A stretch of DNA of 64,000 nucleotides from Mastacembelus armatus (GCF_900324485.2 NC_046641.1:25497944-25561943); one strand, 5' to 3'. Shown: positions 17,789-36,681, counted from the stretch's first letter. The notes: generated by a model from the letters alone, not told the origin. Translations and numbers: made by a program.

Positions 17789-20700
17789 ATCAGCTTTACA
17801 CTCACATGCAGACACACACACAAACATCCATCCTGAACAAACACACAAACAAAAGACAGAGATACACACTCTGAACTTGTGACAACACACACACACACAC
17901 ACATACACATAAACCACACACACGCACAGACTTGGAGACTGTATGTAAATAGGCTGACCTGTTTTTTAGCTCCTAGTGTTTTTTTTTTTTTTTGTTTTGT
18001 TTTTTTTTTGTTTTTGTTTTTGTTTTTTTCCTGGAGGATTGCAGACAGAAGTGGAGAAGAAGAAAGCAGCGACTTCTCAATGAAAGGTGAAGTAGGAGGG
18101 AGCTGGCTGGAAGTCGTACTGATCTCTGAACACTGGAGCCTCACTGCTGTGGCTCAGGGCTTTCTTTTTCTTCTTGGACAGCCGGCCGTGACCCCTGACC
18201 TCTGAAAACATTCCAGAAGCATCTTTATGGCATCATGGAGAGGAGGAGGAGGTGATCTCATTGGGGTTTCCACTGACCAGTGTTTCACACATTGATTGAC
18301 TGGAAGTGGAGCTGTCAGCAGTAAATAATAGAAAACCTGGACACTAACAAGGTCCCTCCACAGTGTGTAGTTGTCATGATCTGCAGTGTTTACCATCAGC
18401 GGACCCAGTTCTGCTTAAGACGTGTCCAGATAAGAACCAAAACTCAGCAGTCAACAGGTGGAGACTTGAAACTTGCTGCAGACATTTACTGGTGCACCTG
18501 GGAGCAGTTTGAAGGCAGCAGCTGCTGAGTCCAGGACCCATCCAGAGACTGGCAGCACCAATGAATGTGTTGAATCCAGAACCTGGTTCAGATTATCGGT
18601 CTGTGCCGTAGACCTCCATTGTTGTCCAAAAACTATTAAAAACCCAGCAGGGAGCCACACCGCTGGTTCTTCCTCACCAACAATGGGAGGCCCGTCTGTT
18701 TCCAAAAACCAGCTCCAGATGCTGCTGTGAGAGGAGAGAAGCTGGAGGAGCAGTGGAAACAGAGACCAGTCGACTCCTTCTTTCTTCAGAGACTGTAAAA
18801 TGTGGCGGTTGCCCTCAGCCACTGGAGCTGGTTTTTGTCTTGAACTCCAGCAGTTTGAGTTGGGAAATTAAACTGCACAGTCCAACCTTTCTCACATTTC
18901 TCAACCTTTAGTGTCAGTCAGTGAAGTGTGGAGAACAAGGGAGAGCCTCGCTGATGGATCTGGTTTATGTTGGAGAAATATCGATGACAAACGTCCTTCA
19001 GCTTTTAAAAAGAAGCACGAGTCATTTGAACAGTGAAAGGCGACTGATGGTTTATCTCTGCAGCAAGTTTCACGTCACTGCAGCTGCAAATGAAAAGGAA
19101 CTGATTTTAGTGTAAAGGAAGGAGATCAGTTTAAGAAAGGAGCGGTGATTTGAACAGGGATCCTGAACCCAAACACATTTTTTCTTTAGTCACAACTGGA
19201 AACCCTCTGAGACCAAACCACTCTGTGCTGGTCCCAAACCCAAATCCACAACCTACTGTCTGCCTTGGGGTCAACACTGGGGATTTACCAGACCCTGACA
19301 TCCCCTGCCCCCCATCCAATGCCGGCTCCGTCAGCAGAGAGCAAGTCAACTTTTTTTCTTTTTTAACACTACATTTCCTTTATTTTCTGTTTCCTTTTGA
19401 TTTTTCAGGTTGTGTGCTGAACTTATTTGTGTCTTACAAGGTTCTCTATATAAATTGTCTTTGTACCGCTGTCCTGCCCCCCACCGCCCCCTAACAAATC
19501 ATTCATAGTGTAACAGCCCCCACGTCACAAACAGGCTGTCCCAGATGCGAGGAAGAGTCCCGATCAGACATCGGCTTAAGGTCGGAGGCTAAACTGTCTG
19601 TTTTTTTTATTTTAGCTGGTTTAGTTCATATTTATACACAGGTAGAAGAAAATTTCACATCAATAACAAATGTGTCCATTCTATTTGAAAAAGGTGGAAC
19701 TCTGGAGTCAGTGTTTGAAGTACTGTAGAGCAGTACCCTTTAGCACTCTCCGTACTTTACAAGTAGAGAACCCGTCAGTAACATGTCTCAGGATTTGTCA
19801 GTTCTTTTCCCTGAAGTTCAGTCGCTAAAATGTCCAAAATAAAGATGAAGGCTCATCAGGAGGCAGCTAAAATGATTTTATTCTGTAAATGAAGAAAAAA
19901 AAACTTGAACTTGTGAAAGCTTTTAATTTTCAATGTGACTTTGACTTTAGTTTTTAAGTCATTGACCCGTTTTAGTAAAGTTCGTTGTGATTGGCTGCAG
20001 CAGAGTGAGCTGTGACTGTTTACCCGTGCTGCCTGTTGCAATGCAGGTGTGCAGTGAAACTGCAGGAAGACGCTCCACACTTACTTAAAGTGAGTTTTAT
20101 CTCGTTGGTCTGAAGAAGCTGTGCAGTGTTGGCTGATGACATCGGGCTTTGTTGGTTTGCTGGGAGGCTTCCTGCCGATTTCTCATCAGCGCAGTTCCAG
20201 GATCAGATAAAGACAATGACCTTGAGGAACATTCAAGTCCAGTTTCCTCCTGTAGAACGTCCCCGTGTCTTTTTTTTTTTGTTTGTTTGTTTTTTCCAGT
20301 CTGGTCTCACTGGTCAGCTGTCGTGATTGACCTTTGACCTCAGTGTACAGCATCAGGTAGCCACTCTGAGGGCAGGTGTGTGTGGGTGGAGCTGCAGCTC
20401 ACGCAGGCCAATAGGAGTGAGGTGTGGAGGGTGTGTTAAGGGTTTTGTCTGTGACTGTGAGCAACAGCTCGGTCACATCACGTCTCCTTCGACCACTCGC
20501 TGTGTACGACGCCAGAGTGCCGGTGTAATTTGGGGTTTGGGTCTCATTAAATATTTCACTGTCCAGTCCGACAGCCTTTGGCTGAATTTTATAGTTAATC
20601 TGTTTTGTCCCTGAAGCTTTCAGCCACATTTCATGGCCTTCCTCAGCCACCGCTGTTGGACTGAATACAGACTGACATTCAGCTTTATTTTGGACATTTT

Positions 20701-21110
20701 CCAGGCAGATCAATAACTGATCAACCCAAAACAATGGATAGGTAATCAGAACCCAAGGTTTCCTCCTGGTGTGACTGACAGATGGACAGCTCGTTGCCAC
20801 GGTAACCCTGTTTTTAGTTGATGGTCGAGCTTTGATGCTAATAGTTAATTTTTGTATTTTAATAAGAAAAGGCAGAAAGTGATTTTATGTATTTGCATGC
20901 ACTCCGGCCGTACGTTTTCTTCCGTATGTTTGAGCACTGTATAGTAGCTGTATAGTAGCTGTCTGAGGTGTAGGGTGAACTCCGCTCGATAGAGTAGAGA
21001 CGCAGAGAGGACGAACCGACAACCAACAAGTGAATTATTTGATGTAATTACTGATATGGGATCCTTATTTTCTGAGTTCCTTTGTTTTCATAAATAAACA
21101 CATAAACTGA
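17715..21110 (+). other. Likely BRD3 3' UTR region
   Basis: After the BRD3 stop the sequence holds a CA microsatellite (about 17744-17780), a T-rich tract with TTTTTG units (17980-18030) and candidate polyadenylation signals, including AATAAA near 19839 and another near 21094. Repeat family A copy 2 is inserted. I see no other gene. The 3' end is inferred. Confidence 0.5.
18520..18740 (+). repeat. Interspersed repeat family A, copy 2 (longest)
   Basis: It shares the family core and extends through CACCAACAATGGGAGGCCCG and TTTCCAAAAACCAGCTCC, which pair with the reverse-oriented copy at 42285-42492. It lies in the likely BRD3 3' UTR. Confidence 0.8.
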
Positions 21111-21174
21111 TGCACAGACTCGACTCTCATTCACACACTAAACGTTTCCTCAACACATTTCATTGTTGACTCTG

Positions 21175-21312
21175 TGTGTGTCACTGAGTCCAGATCCCAT
21201 CCAGAGACTGACAGCACCAATGAATGTGTGTGAATCCAAACCTGGTTCAGGTTATGGGTCTGAGCCGTAGACCTGCATTGTTGTCCAAAGACTATTAAAA
21301 ACCCAGCAGGTG
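21175..21312 (+). repeat. Interspersed repeat family A, copy 3
   Basis: It contains CCATCCAGAGACTGACAGC, CCTGGTTCAGGTTATGGGTC and GTTGTCCAAAGACTATTAAA. The family similarity stops abruptly at AACCCAGCAGG. Confidence 0.75.
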
Positions 21313-22594
21313 CAGTGATTCAGTGATGGGAACCGTTCTGCATAATGTCTTTTGTACATTTGGCTTATCAAATGCATCACATCTGTATTTCCCAGTGTAA
21401 AAACGTGAGTAAAAGATTTTAGCTGGAACCTTCCTGCATGTTTCAGCCACTTTTATGCCTGAATTAGACCTGAGCTCTGACATTCAGCAGTTTCTATTCC
21501 CATATTGTGACTTGTGAGGCCAATGTGTTACTGTGGATGTCCATGGATGGCTTTGTGATTTTACACTGTCTGTGTTTTTTTTTTATCAGAATGAAGGAGG
21601 CGGCGGCTGCAGCAGGTGAGTGTCTTAAGTGTTTTGGTGGAGGAGCTCCTCTGGTATTTGTGCTTTAAGCTGATCCAGTTGGACTTGGGCTCAGTCTGTT
21701 ACACCTGTACTGTAAATAAGTGTATGTTAGCAGCCACTCACAGGTAAATGTGTCCATTACATCAGGCCAGCAGACCCAGAACAAACTTCAGTATGTCATG
21801 GAGCCTGGTCTTTACTGCAGACCTGTTAAACAGGGACCTATTAGTCTGGGATTTTGGATTGGGTCTTGAAACCTGGACTTAATTCAGGACTTCCCAAGAA
21901 AAAAAAAATATTTGCTGTTTAAATCAGAATAAAAACCAAAATAAACACTGGCATTTACACCACAAACATTTTTAATCCAGATCCCCTCACACCCTAAACT
22001 GTGCTGAGGGTGCTGCAGTGGATTCTGGTCCCTGCAGTCCTCCTGTAGAAGCTGCTTGCAATGTTTCTTCTTCTCTGGGGGATTTCTCCTGTGTAAATAT
22101 CTATTTAATTAATAACTTCTGGCAGGAATGGAACACAAACCTGAACTTCACAAGCTGGTGTTTTCTAACAATGTGGTGTGACTCAGTCCACAGGAAGAAG
22201 AAACACCAGACTACTAAATAAAAACCAGCAGTCACAGTTCAGGTGCTTCACACAGGAGATGCAGCGACTGGTGGCTGGTGAATGCTGAGATTTGGTGCTG
22301 ATTTTAGGGACTCGGTCTCGTTACAGTTATTCCAGCTGTTTTCTGGTGTTTGAGTTAGCTGAACATGGGTGGTTCATCAGTGGTTCCTGGTGGTTCCTGG
22401 TGCTCCAAGGGGTCACAATAAATCTCAAATGGACATGAGATAAATAGCTTGATAGAAAACAAAGAATTAGATTAAGTTTATCACTTTTGTCTGATATTTT
22501 TGTTCTTACTGGACAGTTTCATTCAGAACCAACACATCTGAGGTTAAAATGGAAAATCTCTGACCTGGTTCTGGTCAAGATTCCAGTTTAACGG
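21313..22594. other. Intergenic spacer between the convergent BRD3 and BRD3OS
   Basis: It may include 3' UTR sequence of BRD3OS (minus strand). I find no supported exon, RNA gene or named repeat. Confidence 0.5.
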
Positions 22595-22894
22595 CTACAT
22601 GACACTGCAAATCCTGGACCGTCCCTCAGAGTCCTCCAGGCCCCTATTGTCACGGACCAGTACGGCCTGGTTTCCGTAGCTGCTGTACCAGGCCGATTGG
22701 CTGCGGTTCAGGTAGGTGGAGGGGGGGGCTGCCTGCAGCTCCTGCTGCTGCTGCTGCCAGATCAGCAAGGACGTGTCCCGGTACCGCAGCCGAGCGTACG
22801 ACTCTGACAAAGCCTTCTGTGCCAGGGGAACACGGCTGGGACCAGGACCGAGACCAGGAGGTTCTTCTAAGGCAGGTGGACCACAGTTCGACAT
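22595..22894 (-). CDS. brd3os: BRD3OS homologue, small protein with C-terminal CaaX box
   Basis: A single 99-residue [16 protein letters not shown] to CSVM. The central block [20 protein letters not shown] and the later [20 protein letters not shown] closely resemble the short human protein encoded by BRD3OS (formerly LINC00094), as I remember it. The last four residues, C-S-V-M, form a CaaX prenylation motif of the farnesyl type (X = Met), which suggests membrane attachment. The N-terminal 20 residues (Pro/Gly rich) appear longer than in the human protein. BRD3OS lies downstream of and convergent with BRD3 here, the same arrangement I recall in human, despite its antisense-like name. Function is unknown. 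An upstream noncoding exon in the GC-rich block at 23.4-23.7 kb is likely. Confidence 0.85.
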   Translation of the reverse strand: MSNCGPPALEEPPGLGPGPSRVPLAQKALSESYARLRYRDTSLLIWQQQQQELQAAPPSTYLNRSQSAWYSSYGNQAVLVRDNRGLEDSEGRSRICSVM

Positions 22895-23429
22895 GTTGGA
22901 GGTGTCAGCGCTCCATGAAGTGACCTGTTCTGGACAAGCTCAGGTCTGGTTCTAGCTCAATCATATTCAAAGACCAGACGAGTCCAGCTGATGATCTGAC
23001 TCCTCAGCAGAACCTGAAGGAAGTCTGGAAATTAACCCTCAGTGACAGAATCCTGGTGGTGTTTGTTTTGTCACATTTTCCAGATTTAAATTTCGTACCA
23101 CCTGATGGCTTTGGAAACATGCTCCCCACACGTTCTTGATTTTCCACGATGAGTCTCACGTCTGAGGAAAGTCCCGAGGACTCATGGGAGGCAGGGTCAG
23201 AGGAATCACCTGCAGTTAGAAATAATATAAGTCAACAAAGCATCAGGTCTGCAGCTGCACATGTTCACTCCTAACTGGATTTCTAAACATTGATAGATTA
23301 TCAGTTACAGCCTATAAAGCCTTAGTAAATATTGATCAGGCCTGTTGGGGAAGCCAGAGTCTTAAAGTCACTCCTGTTTATTATGAACCCAGAGACTCAT
23401 GTAGTCCCGGGTCAGCTCAGACTCACTTT
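22895..23429. other. Probable BRD3OS 5' intron/UTR
   Basis: Between the BRD3OS start codon and the GC-rich block upstream there is no other ORF of note. A minus-strand acceptor somewhere before 22894 would join a noncoding first exon; I could not fix it. Confidence 0.4.
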
Positions 23430-23750
23430 TCTTTAGCCCGAGTTCCTCGTGTCCCTTCGGCTCCCGTAGTTGCCCTGGTTTTCTGGTCGTGCCGTTAATT
23501 ACCGGAGGCCCGCTCACACAAGGCAGAGGAGCTAACAGCTGTTAGCCGCTCGGTCCCGTTAGCTCCTCTGATGAACAGGTAGTAACAGGTAACGCTGCTG
23601 CTGACGTCACTATACCGGGAGGTCACGCGGCAGAGGCGTCAGCGAGCTGCCACGTTTCACCGCGTTTCTTGTCTTTTCTCCGACGAGTTAGCCGCGTTAG
23701 CATCGTTAGCCCTCGCTGAAGCTGCAACCCATAGCAACGGTGTCTCTTAA
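23430..23750 (-). promoter_or_regulatory. Probable BRD3OS promoter (GC-rich)
   Basis: CpG-rich stretch with repeated GTTAGC motifs, GACGTCAC (CRE-like, near 23603) and CGCGTT, in contrast to AT-rich flanks. Its position about 0.6-0.8 kb upstream of BRD3OS supports a promoter; the start site is not resolved. Confidence 0.45.
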
Positions 23751-25200
23751 AACCAGTCCGGGTAGCAACAAGCAGCAAAGTAACAAAGGTTCCTCTGACG
23801 TGGTTTTGTTTGTTTTTTCGCCGTTTGGTTTTAGTGAAACTAGTCCAACTTTACAGATAATAACTAACTGCAGTTTCAGTGTAAGTCTGAGGTTTCATTA
23901 TGCTTTAGTTTGTGCAGAGGCACGCACCGGATTCTGACCTGATTTTTTCAGTATCTGATAAACTACTTTCATGTGTCTTGTCAAAGACTTCTGGGAGCTG
24001 TAGTCACTGTGTGTATTAGTTAAAAAGCTGAGTAGGGGGACACATCCTTTGGTCAGGAGCTTGGCTTAGATGGTTTGATGTAACAATGTTTCATAAATAT
24101 AATGTAAGAAATCATGTAAAAAAAAAAAAAGTGTGGATTACCGGTGTCACTTCAGATGTTTCTGAAGAGGGTGGGTTTGTGTGCACAACTTAGGGACTAG
24201 TATTTAAGATTAAAAAAAATCCTGGTCTCCCTCCCCCTCTTGGTGTGTGTGTCTGTATTTAGCCTGGATCGGGTCCAGTTTGGTCTGGGTTAGCAGGCAG
24301 AATGTGAGCAGATGATATTCCATATGAACAACACACTCTGATTCAGTGAAGAGACTAAAACCCCAGTGATGTAACGTGTTGACCCAATCATCAGGTTATT
24401 GATGTCAGAGACGCAAAGATCTGAGCAGCAGAGAAATCCACACTTTGAATCCAGCAACACTGAGTGATTTGTATTGTGATTTGGTGCTATACAAATACAT
24501 TTGAATTGAATTGGATATTAAATTTCCCATAATACATTTGGATTGTGAAAAATGTCCTAACTCATGGATGTCGCTGATGTCCCTCCACAATAAAGCTCCA
24601 TCAATCCACTCAGAGGAAATAGAGGCTGCATGCAGAACCTCATTGAGAATCTTGCTGTTTCTAAGGTTCCTTCAGTATCACAGGGATCCAGGGAAAGTTG
24701 TCTGTGCACCCATGGGTTCACTGCAAACAGCAGCTGGTCAGTTGGTTTGTCTCTGTCCAGGTTTTGTCTGTAGCACAGGGACAGACCTGGATCGGTTTAT
24801 GATCAGGCAAAGGGGAAACATTAACACATGCCTGTGCTCCCTCCATGTACTAAATATATGTAGATGTTCAGTACAGAGTTTGGGTTCGTTGTCCCTGGTT
24901 TCTGGTCTGACCTTTGACCCTCCTCTCTCTGCTGTCAGCTCTAATGAAAGAATAAAGTGGCTCCAAAACTTTAAACCTAAAATATAAATGTGTAAATGTT
25001 GAAATCTTAAATGTAATGTTACCTCAAAAATGTCCAATAATAATAATAATAGTTTGATATTTGGGCCCAAAGACCTTGTTTGTGCTTGAGAACTCTCACT
25101 TTTTAAAAACAATGATTTCTCAGGCCCAGTGATGCAGAGCTGTGCAGAAACCTAAACACACACTGTGTGTGTGTGTGTGTGTGTGTTCAGTGTTTTTCCA
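23751..25200. other. Intergenic spacer between BRD3OS and PLPP7
   Basis: It holds a LINE/SINE-like tail at about 24470-24520 (TTTGGTGCTATACAAATACA then TTGAATTGAATTGG) and a TG microsatellite near 25160. I found no supported gene. Confidence 0.5.
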
Positions 25201-25204
25201 GGCG

Positions 25205-27953
<2,749 letters not shown>

Positions 27954-29690
27954 GACCCGTCTGGACTGGTTCATACTGGTTCGGATTGGAGTAAATCTAC
28001 TACACACTGTCCTAGTCCAGTTTGGACTGGTTTGATTGGTCCTGTTGGATTCTTCTACCTGCTAAAATTTGCTGCTGCATTGATTTGAACTACTATGAAC
28101 TGGTTTAGACCTGGTTTGGGTCAATTTGGACTGAATCAACAGCGAGGGACTGCAACAGACTGCTTTACTCCAGTCTGGATTGGTCTGTTACACTGGACAT
28201 CAATTTAGAAAAATGGTTTGGATGAGTATCAGCTGGTTAAAATTATTGTAGTCATGTTTGACAAATTACATTTGCTCCAATGCGGTCTGGATTTGTCTGC
28301 CTGTTGGTCTGGTCCCATGTGGGCTGGTTTGGAATGATTCTGCTGTATCCTGGATCCTGCAAGACTTTGACCTGCAATGGACACTGGACTGAGATGGAAT
28401 GCTTTAAGGCTGCTATAAATCGCTGTAGTCCACTTGGGACTAGTTTGGACTGGTCCTGCCACTCCCAGGACCTGCCTGGTTTGGTTGATGTGGTCACCTG
28501 AAGACTCTTAAGTGCGACAGAGCGATTTTATTTGTAGATGTGTGTGTGTGTGTGTGTGTGTGAGTGTGTGTGCGTGCCTGTAGCTGTCTCAGGTACAGGA
28601 AGTGTACCAGGAAATGTGTCAGATCTGACTTCCTTTCATTGGTTGCAGGTTGTTTGATTCTCATTGAGCAGCTGGAACAGTTTGCAGAACAGGTTTCGTT
28701 CTGACCCGGTTTTATTTCTGATGCAACAGAAACAAGACTATGTCAGTGACCGGCAGGTTTTCAGCCACTTAGTCCATATTTCACCTGTGACAAACTAAAA
28801 GTCCACTTACTGGTGTTTTTTGAGCCACTTCTCAGTGAATAAAGGATTTTCAGCTGCTTTTTCACAACAAAGCTCAGTCCAAATGAAAACAATAGAAGAT
28901 GAATCAAAAACTACAGGATGAGGTGGGACGCAGTTCAATCAGAAATTAATTTCATGGTTTCTTTTGTAACATTTGACATTTCTCAATCATTTATGGACTA
29001 AATTTATCTTCGATGCACTGAGCTAAAAATCGAACAAAGCAAATAATCATCAAAAAGCAAATTCATGGAAAATTTTATTTAAAGCTGCTGCAAACAAAAT
29101 GTCTTCAGTCTGTGTCGACTTCAACTGGACTTTTGCTGACGTATGTGGTTGAAAGCTCTGGATCAGGCCAGTACGTGGTCCTTGGTTTCTGTTGACGTCA
29201 GAGACGCGACGTTGTGCATCTCATGGAACATCTGCTTTCTCTGCCCGTTTCATATCGGGCCTCCAAAGTCTTTCTCTTTGAGCTGAAATCATTTCGAGTT
29301 TAAGGCTTTATTTTATAAGTTCTTCTTTCGGTGTCACAGGTTGTTTCTGCAGGTGTTGTACTGTCACAAAGTCTGGAAACCAAGTGTGACACATTTGGGA
29401 AGATCTGGTGTTGTGAGTAGAAAAGATGAATGTGTTCGATTCCTTTTTTGTGTGTGAGCAGCAGATAAAATAATGAAGTCTGAGGAACGTGAAGCTGTAA
29501 AGTGGAGACGAGTGTTGCAAAAAATCAGCACTTCTGTCTGAACTGTGAGGAAAAGTTGAAACTGAGTCTGTTTTAAGTGAATGAACAAGATTTTTGTGTG
29601 AGCTGAACCAGTTCGTTAATCTGTGCTGCAAACTGGACTAGTTGAATTTCTTTTTGGGACTAATAAAGTTTATCTCAGACTAACTGGATT
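27954..29690 (+). other. PLPP7 3' UTR (inferred)
   Basis: It runs from the stop to an AATAAA at about 29662. It contains diverged CTGGTTTGGACTGG-type imperfect repeats (27955-28480) and a TG microsatellite near 28545. No other gene is supported. Confidence 0.5.
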
Positions 29691-29767
29691 TACTGCATAA
29701 CTACGTCAGTACGATTCCACAGGCAAATCTTGTAATTTTACTGTACGACTTTGCTCAGTGACTCTGT

Positions 29768-29960
29768 GCAGCGCTGATCCTGGATGTGATGCAGATGTCG
29801 GCCAAACGACCACGGGATAAGCCTTCAGGGTTTCTGGACTACCTTGCCATGGTTACATATGTTTTCCCAGCAGCCTACGCAAGCCGAGCAGTCCAAGTTC
29901 CTGCTGAACCACCTGGTACTGATGGTCAGTGGTTTGTTCTCTGTGGTTGTTAATGTAGAG
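29768..29960 (+). pseudogene. Decayed partial duplicate of PLPP7 coding exon 3
   Basis: The sequence GTGCAGCGCTGATCCTGGAT through CTGGTACTGATGGTCAGTGG copies 27053-27270, including both splice sites and intron flank (GGTTTGTTCTCTGTGGTTGT). Internal deletions remove coding sequence (for example after GATGTGATG and after GAGCAGTCC), so it is frame-disrupted. Because intron flanks are included, it came from a DNA-level duplication, not a retrocopy. Confidence 0.88.
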
Positions 29961-30234
29961 TTGGATCCATCTGATCCTGAAAAGGAACTAGAAGTTATCA
30001 GGTAAATGTAGAGCAGGAAAAAGGTTTGACTCTGACATGTAGTGAAGTCCAAGGATGAAGTAGTACTACATGGATGAAGTAGTACTACATGGAAATACTC
30101 AGATGTAAAGTACTAATACCTCAATAGACTGCAGTACTTGAATACAGACAGAAATGGTAAGTTGGTCTTTCTAAAGTTGTGAGGACCCTCAGTAAGTGAT
30201 GGAATTCTAACGTGAGTCAGACAGTTCATAGTGA

Positions 30235-31150
30235 AAAATCTTTATTTACAAATAACAAACTGAAAAAACTTCCAACAATATTCATGATTTCATTGATCGA
30301 TCAGCTGATCTGGAACAGATGTGATGAAGAGCTGCTGTTTGTTATTGTCTTCAGTCAGTGAATGCAGCACAGACACAAACACAGTTACTATGGCAACCCG
30401 ATGACCTGGAGGAGAGTGAGCGCGTCCCAGTGAGTCACATGGCGTCATATCACCTGATAATTCAGTTTTTTTGCAGTTGCTGCAGTTTCTAATCTTGGAT
30501 CCTAAAGTTCAGTTTTTTTTCAACCCAGATGCTATTCAATTGTTTTTTTTTTAAAGGGCCACTCCACATATTTTCCACATAGACTAAAGGTCTGTGATTT
30601 GAAGTCAGTAACCATCACGACCACAGCGAGCTCCTGTTTTTCCTGTGAACTGCCACTTAAAAACTTTTCCAGAGCCAGGTCCTTCTCACCAGGCATTAAA
30701 ACACCATCCAGAACCAGGAAGTACCTTACATGTCCACTAACAAAAAGCACGTCAATAAATTAAGTCTCAGAAATGTTTTCTCTTTCATAAAAAAGTCTTT
30801 CAGAGAAGAAAAAATGGCCCCTGAACTACTGGAAGTCTTTTAATGTGAAAGATTTTTACATTGGCAGGAAACACAAAAATAAAAGATGGTAAAACATATT
30901 AAATAAAATTTGGGTTGAAAAACAGTGAACTGGTCCTTTAAATCCTCACTGCCTTAAACATTTTCTTTTACTTTTTATAACAAAATCCGACAAAAACGAA
31001 TGATTTGTCTGTTTTTTAACTTGAGTTTGTTTTTTAAAGTGTGAACACAATGAAGAGGTGTCAGTCTGAAGCTGGGACACACTGGGACCTGGTCTGTGTA
31101 ATAATCTGTGTGTTCTGTATGCGACTCAGACCAGAACGGGCTCCTTCCGT
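30235..31150 (-). other. WDR5 3' UTR (inferred)
   Basis: The minus-strand polyadenylation signal AATAAA corresponds to 30241-30246, and the WDR5 stop is at 31151-31153. The interval is AT-rich and holds no other supported gene. Confidence 0.55.
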
Positions 31151-34508
<3,358 letters not shown>

Positions 34509-34854
34509 GTTGTCCCAGTCTGTTAGCTTCTGTTTGTTTTGGTTCTGGAGCGGAGCTAACGCTAGCACCCGATGCTAACAGCGAGTTAACTGAAGCCTGT
34601 GCAGTCGGCGCTGGTTCCGGGCTCGAGTTGTACTTTGTTAACGACCTGAACCCGGTCTGAACAAGGTCTCAGCAGGCACAGATTGGTTGCCCAACCGGAC
34701 CTTTACAGCAGTAGACGGAGATTAGCCAGTTAGCTCCTGCTAAGTACAGAACCACAATGTGGTGAAGTGCACATAGCTGTGACTGCGCATGCGTATAAAA
34801 CAATACGGCGAGTGAAGAAGGACAAAACACGCTTATACTAATTATAGTGTATTT

Positions 34855-35330
34855 AAAAATAAAACATTCAGCAAGAATGAAAGGAAAGGTGGACAAGACA
34901 GTGGTGAGACCAGCAATGTTGTCTGGTTTAGAGACAGTGGCACTGAGACAAAGACAGGAGGCAGAGCTGGAGGTAGCAGAGCTGAAGATGTTGAGGTTCT
35001 CTCTGGGAGTGACGAGGATGGATAGGATCAGGAATGAGGACATCAGAGGGACAGCTCATGTTAGATGGTTTGGAGAAAAAGCCAGGGAAGCCAGATTGAG
35101 ATGGTTTGGACATGTTCAGAGGAGGGACAGTGAATACATTGGTAAAAGGATGCTGAGGTTAGAGCTGCCAGGAAGGAGGCCTAGAGGAAGACCAAAGAGG
35201 AGGTTCTTGGATGTAGTGAAGGAGGACATGAGGATAGTTGGTGTGGGTGAGGAGGATACAGAGGATAGGGTTAAATGGAGGCAGATGATTGGCTGTGGAG
35301 ACCCCTGAAGGGACCAGCCGAAAGGAGAAG
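34855..35330 (+). mobile_element. LINE 3' fragment (RTE-like reverse transcriptase C-terminus)
   Basis: An open stretch encodes VDKTVVRPAMLSGLETVALR, EVAELKMLRFSLGVTRMDRI and ARLRWFGHVQRRDSEYIGKR, wording typical of the C-terminal end of fish RTE-type non-LTR retrotransposon proteins. It is truncated at the 5' side, as usual for LINEs. The family is assigned from memory of such fragments. Confidence 0.7.
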
Positions 35331-35339
35331 ATGATGTAT

Positions 35340-35780
35340 TTTTTGGAGACCGGTCGTATTTTATAGGACCATTCTGATTTTATTGGACCAGTTGTATTTT
35401 AGCGAAACAGTCATATTTTTCAGAGTCCAGTCGTATATTTCTTAGAATAGTCGTATATTTCAGGGACCAGTCATATTTTTGAGATGTAATTTTCAGATAC
35501 CAGTCATATTTTATTGGACCAGATGTATTTTTCTGAGACCAGTCGTGTTTTATTGGACCAATCGTATTTTATCAGACCAGTCGTATTTTATCAGACCAGT
35601 CGTATTTTATCAGACCAGTCGTATTTTAGCAGAACAGTCGTATTTTTCAGAGTCCAGACGTATTTTTCTTAGAATGGTCGTATATTTCAGGGACCAGTCA
35701 TATTTTTCAGAGCCCAGATGTAATTTTCAGATACCAGTCGTACTTTATTGGACCAGATGTATTTTATTTAACCAGTCATA
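35340..35780. repeat. Minisatellite with CCAGTCGTATTTT core
   Basis: Roughly 20-34 bp degenerate units, e.g. ATCAGACCAGTCGTATTTT repeated perfectly around 35570-35630, with longer variants carrying TTTTCAGAGTCCAG. It lies between two LINE fragments. No coding role is seen. Confidence 0.85.
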
Positions 35781-36020
35781 TGTGTGAAGCAGTGGGGATG
35801 AGAATCAGCAACGCCAAATCCAAGGCCATGGTTCTCAACTGGACAAAGGCTGGCAAAGGATGGCTCGCCATCTCCAGGTCCGGGGAGAGATCCTACCTCA
35901 GGTGGAGGAGTTTCAGTATCTCAGGATCTTGTTCTCAAGTGAGGGAAGGACGGAGCGTGAGATTGAGACAGATCGTTGCATCGGCAGCAGCAATGTGGTC
36001 GATTCTCATTTCCAGGTCCA
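35780..36020 (+). mobile_element. LINE reverse-transcriptase fragment
   Basis: The pieces GMRISNAKSKAMVLNW and, in a shifted frame, EILPQVEEFQYLRILFSSEG resemble the conserved post-catalytic part of fish LINE reverse transcriptases (CEAAGMRIS, LPQVEEFKYLGVLF type). It is short and frame-disrupted. Confidence 0.65.
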
Positions 36021-36680
36021 GACATACATTTCAGGGAGCAGACATGTTTTTTAAAGACAGGGAGCACACCCTGTCTGCTTTCTATTAAGTCATTTTCATC
36101 ATGGAAAAAATTAAACAAGAATTTAGCAGTTAAAATCACATTTCTAAACCATTCAGAAAGGGTCGATCCCACAAGGACTGTCCCAGTCATGGGGCCCCAC
36201 CATGTATTAAAAACAGGTATTTGTGTGTGTGTGTGTGTGTACTTTATACAAACTGCAACAACCAACAAGAGGACTTCATGGCATGTGCTTTAACTGTACT
36301 TTGTTTACTGCAAACTTTAGCTTGCTGACCGTCTTAAACGCTGAACATTAAACCTGCTAAATGTTCATGTCAGCATTGTCACCCCACCTGTTTTCACCTG
36401 CTCACAGCTGACCAGTGAATGAGGTGATGTCAGAGTGTTTCATAGGCCTGTATAATTAAATATCAGATAGGGTTTCCATGAATCTGTTTTGGGTTGGGTC
36501 TCTGATTACTTCCTGTTCAAGCTAGCTGTGATGTCATAAATAGTGCAGGTACGTCCAGGTGTTAGATTAGACCTAACGTCACTAAGAAACTGTACACAGA
36601 TCAACAACAACAAACACTGCAGGGAGGATTTACTCAAATAACATCTACTTCATAATTCCAGTGCTGGTCCAGGATCAGGC
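36021..36680. other. Intergenic spacer before the Ly6-like gene
   Basis: A short TG microsatellite is near 36222. Part of this may be the 3' UTR of the minus-strand Ly6-like gene. Nothing else is supported. Confidence 0.5.
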
Positions 36681-36681
36681 C

